Assembly (NCBI GenBank): GCA_002343075.1
Contig: DDRH01000022.1
Location: forward strand, 181,527-245,526
Direction: 5' to 3'
Source of the DNA: Phycisphaerales bacterium UBA2421
Lineage (GTDB): Bacteria; Planctomycetota; Phycisphaerae; Tepidisphaerales; Tepidisphaeraceae
DNA length: 64,000 bases
In this document: in pieces, positions 63,205-64,000 of the stretch
How the letters are laid out: every line of letters begins with the position of its first letter
Position numbering within the stretch: the stretch's first letter is position 1
Notes under the pieces: generated by a model
What the model saw: the letters and a program-made list of their open reading frames with translations, nothing else
What the model was told of the DNA's origin: nothing
Databases searched by the model: none
Program-made: the position numbers and the translations under genes

Positions 63205-63915
63205 TCACGCGCCTTCCAGCTCACGTCGCTTTGCCCGGAGATCAGTTAAGAGCTTATTGAGTGTGTCGCCCAACACTGCCACTACGCGCTCGGCTTTCAA
63301 CCCGTCAAGCTCGAGCGGCGGGCCATATTGGAGGTAGATCGGCCTCGGGCGAAACATTTTGCTGCCTCGCCCCATGCTCTCAAAAGCCCCATCAATGGCA
63401 ACCGGAATGACCGGCACACCCGCCCGTTTCACAACGAGTGCAATGCCCGGCTGAACCGGGCCGATCTCGCCGTCGCGGGTGCGCGTGCCTTCCGGGAAAA
63501 AGTTAAGCAGGTAGCCCTCTTGTAGGAGTTGAATCGCCTGGCGCATCGCCCCGACATCTCCCGCGCCTCGCTTCACAGGAAACGCGTGCAACGAGCGGAT
63601 AAACCAGGAGAAAGCCGGATTGGAAAACAACTCCGACTTGGCCATATACGTCACCGGGCGCCGCAGCCGGACGCCCAGCAGGACAGGATCAAGATTGCTT
63701 TGATGATTCGACGCCAGAATCGCGCCGCCGGTTAGTGGGACGTGCTCAACGCCAAAGGCCTTGAAATCAAACAGCAACGACGTGCCGATGTGGGCCACGG
63801 TCTGGCACCAGCGCCAAAACATGCTCCGTCGCGACGGCTCGGCGGAAAAAATCGACGTCCCAGCGCCCGCCTGGGTGGACTCGACTTGGGAGGCAGTGTT
63901 GGGCGCGTGCGACAT
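63205..63915 (-). CDS. plsC: 1-acyl-sn-glycerol-3-phosphate acyltransferase (PlsC family)
   Basis: The 236-residue product has both acyltransferase motifs: ASNHQSNLDPVLL (H-x4-D) and FFPEGTRTRDG. It also has KSELFSNPAFSWFIRSLHAFPVKR and a conserved PVIPVAIDGAFESMGRG region. It makes phosphatidic acid at the membrane; only weak hydrophobic segments are visible. The ATG is preceded by AGGAGG 9 nt upstream (a GTG is also in place one codon earlier). A cmk-plsC order is common in bacteria. Confidence 0.93.
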   Translation of the reverse strand: MSHAPNTASQVESTQAGAGTSIFSAEPSRRSMFWRWCQTVAHIGTSLLFDFKAFGVEHVPLTGGAILASNHQSNLDPVLLGVRLRRPVTYMAKSELFSNPAFSWFIRSLHAFPVKRGAGDVGAMRQAIQLLQEGYLLNFFPEGTRTRDGEIGPVQPGIALVVKRAGVPVIPVAIDGAFESMGRGSKMFRPRPIYLQYGPPLELDGLKAERVVAVLGDTLNKLLTDLRAKRRELEGA

Positions 63916-63929
63916 CACTAATCCCCTCC

Positions 63930-64000
63930 TTACGAAACCGTGGCACGCGACTGCACTTCCGCCACGATTCGCTTGATGACTTCTTCTTGCGTAATGGTGG
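63930..64000 (-). CDS. cmk: C-terminal end of a probable cytidylate kinase (cut by window edge)
   Basis: Twenty-three codons ending at TAA (63932-63930): TITQEEVIKRIVAEVQSRAT and three more residues. The TITQEEVIKRI stretch matches the usual end of cytidylate kinases (TxxxxEEVvxxI). Its position before plsC, a common pairing, supports the call. The evidence is short, so the call is tentative. Confidence 0.45.
   Translation of the reverse strand, partial: TITQEEVIKRIVAEVQSRATVS

Noticed and set aside
1..64000. CRISPR arrays, insertion sequences, integrases, toxin-antitoxin pairs or restriction systems
   Set aside because: None of the expected genes, spaced repeats or terminal inverted repeats were seen in reading the window.

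Overview
The window looks like a chromosomal segment of a GC-rich, flagellated planctomycete, most likely class Phycisphaerae. The support is protein-level: a surface protein with an N-terminal LE-x-RRLLS motif and a dockerin-like C-terminus (6794-9994), a PEP-CTERM protein (40895-41704), a Ser/Thr kinase with a long TPR tail of the planctomycete type (37997-40771), and giant TPR/beta-propeller and Gly-rich secreted proteins. No rRNA, transposon, CRISPR array or phage module was seen. The assignment is inference; no database was searched.

Layout. 1-5.5 kb: a minus-strand run of alpha/beta hydrolase, S41 protease, tsaD and nnrD (cut by the window edge), opposite a PocR-GAF-SpoIIE phosphatase. 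5.5-10 kb: a rhomboid protease whose start codon lies in a perfect hairpin, and a large modular amidase. 10.2-14.1 kb: flagellar genes (a 74-residue unknown, an expanded fliD, fliS). 14.3-17.5 kb: tatD, yraN, a doubled DUF3467 protein, a methyltransferase and clpS.

17.7-33 kb is the accessory heart of the window. A plus-strand Wzy-type exopolysaccharide operon (Wzz/BY-kinase, Wzx, Wzy, three GT4 enzymes) meets, tail to tail, a minus-strand operon. That second operon encodes a glycoside hydrolase-GT2 membrane fusion, an MsbA-like ABC exporter and two paralogous GT-B-like proteins. It resembles the logic of the NdvB/NdvA cyclic glucan system but is built from different families, and is the best candidate for an undescribed system here.

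33-51 kb: metallophosphoesterase, hisI, a TrkH-like transporter, rpiB, a YrdC-domain/LMW-phosphatase fusion with eroded YrdC motifs, the kinase, the PEP-CTERM protein, an MTA phosphorylase, a 1596-residue TPR/PQQ-propeller protein, an NfuA-type protein, PPK2, ygfZ and a UVR-motif protein. 51.4-51.8 kb: tRNA-Arg(CCG) and tRNA-Val(GAC) on opposite strands. 51.9-55.3 kb: ilvC, an argD-like aminotransferase and a coupled lipoprotein. 55.4-60.9 kb: a three-gene pilM-type assembly-platform operon with Gly/Pro-rich linkers, preceded by a likely operator. 61.2-64 kb: mtaB, mazG-like, plsC and the end of a probable cmk.

Regulatory calls (promoters, hairpins, operators) come from reading motifs by eye and are less certain than the gene calls. 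Gaps over 300 bases (33055-33357, 37525-37996, and 51213-51906, which holds the tRNAs) have their own entries or are covered by the RNA entries.
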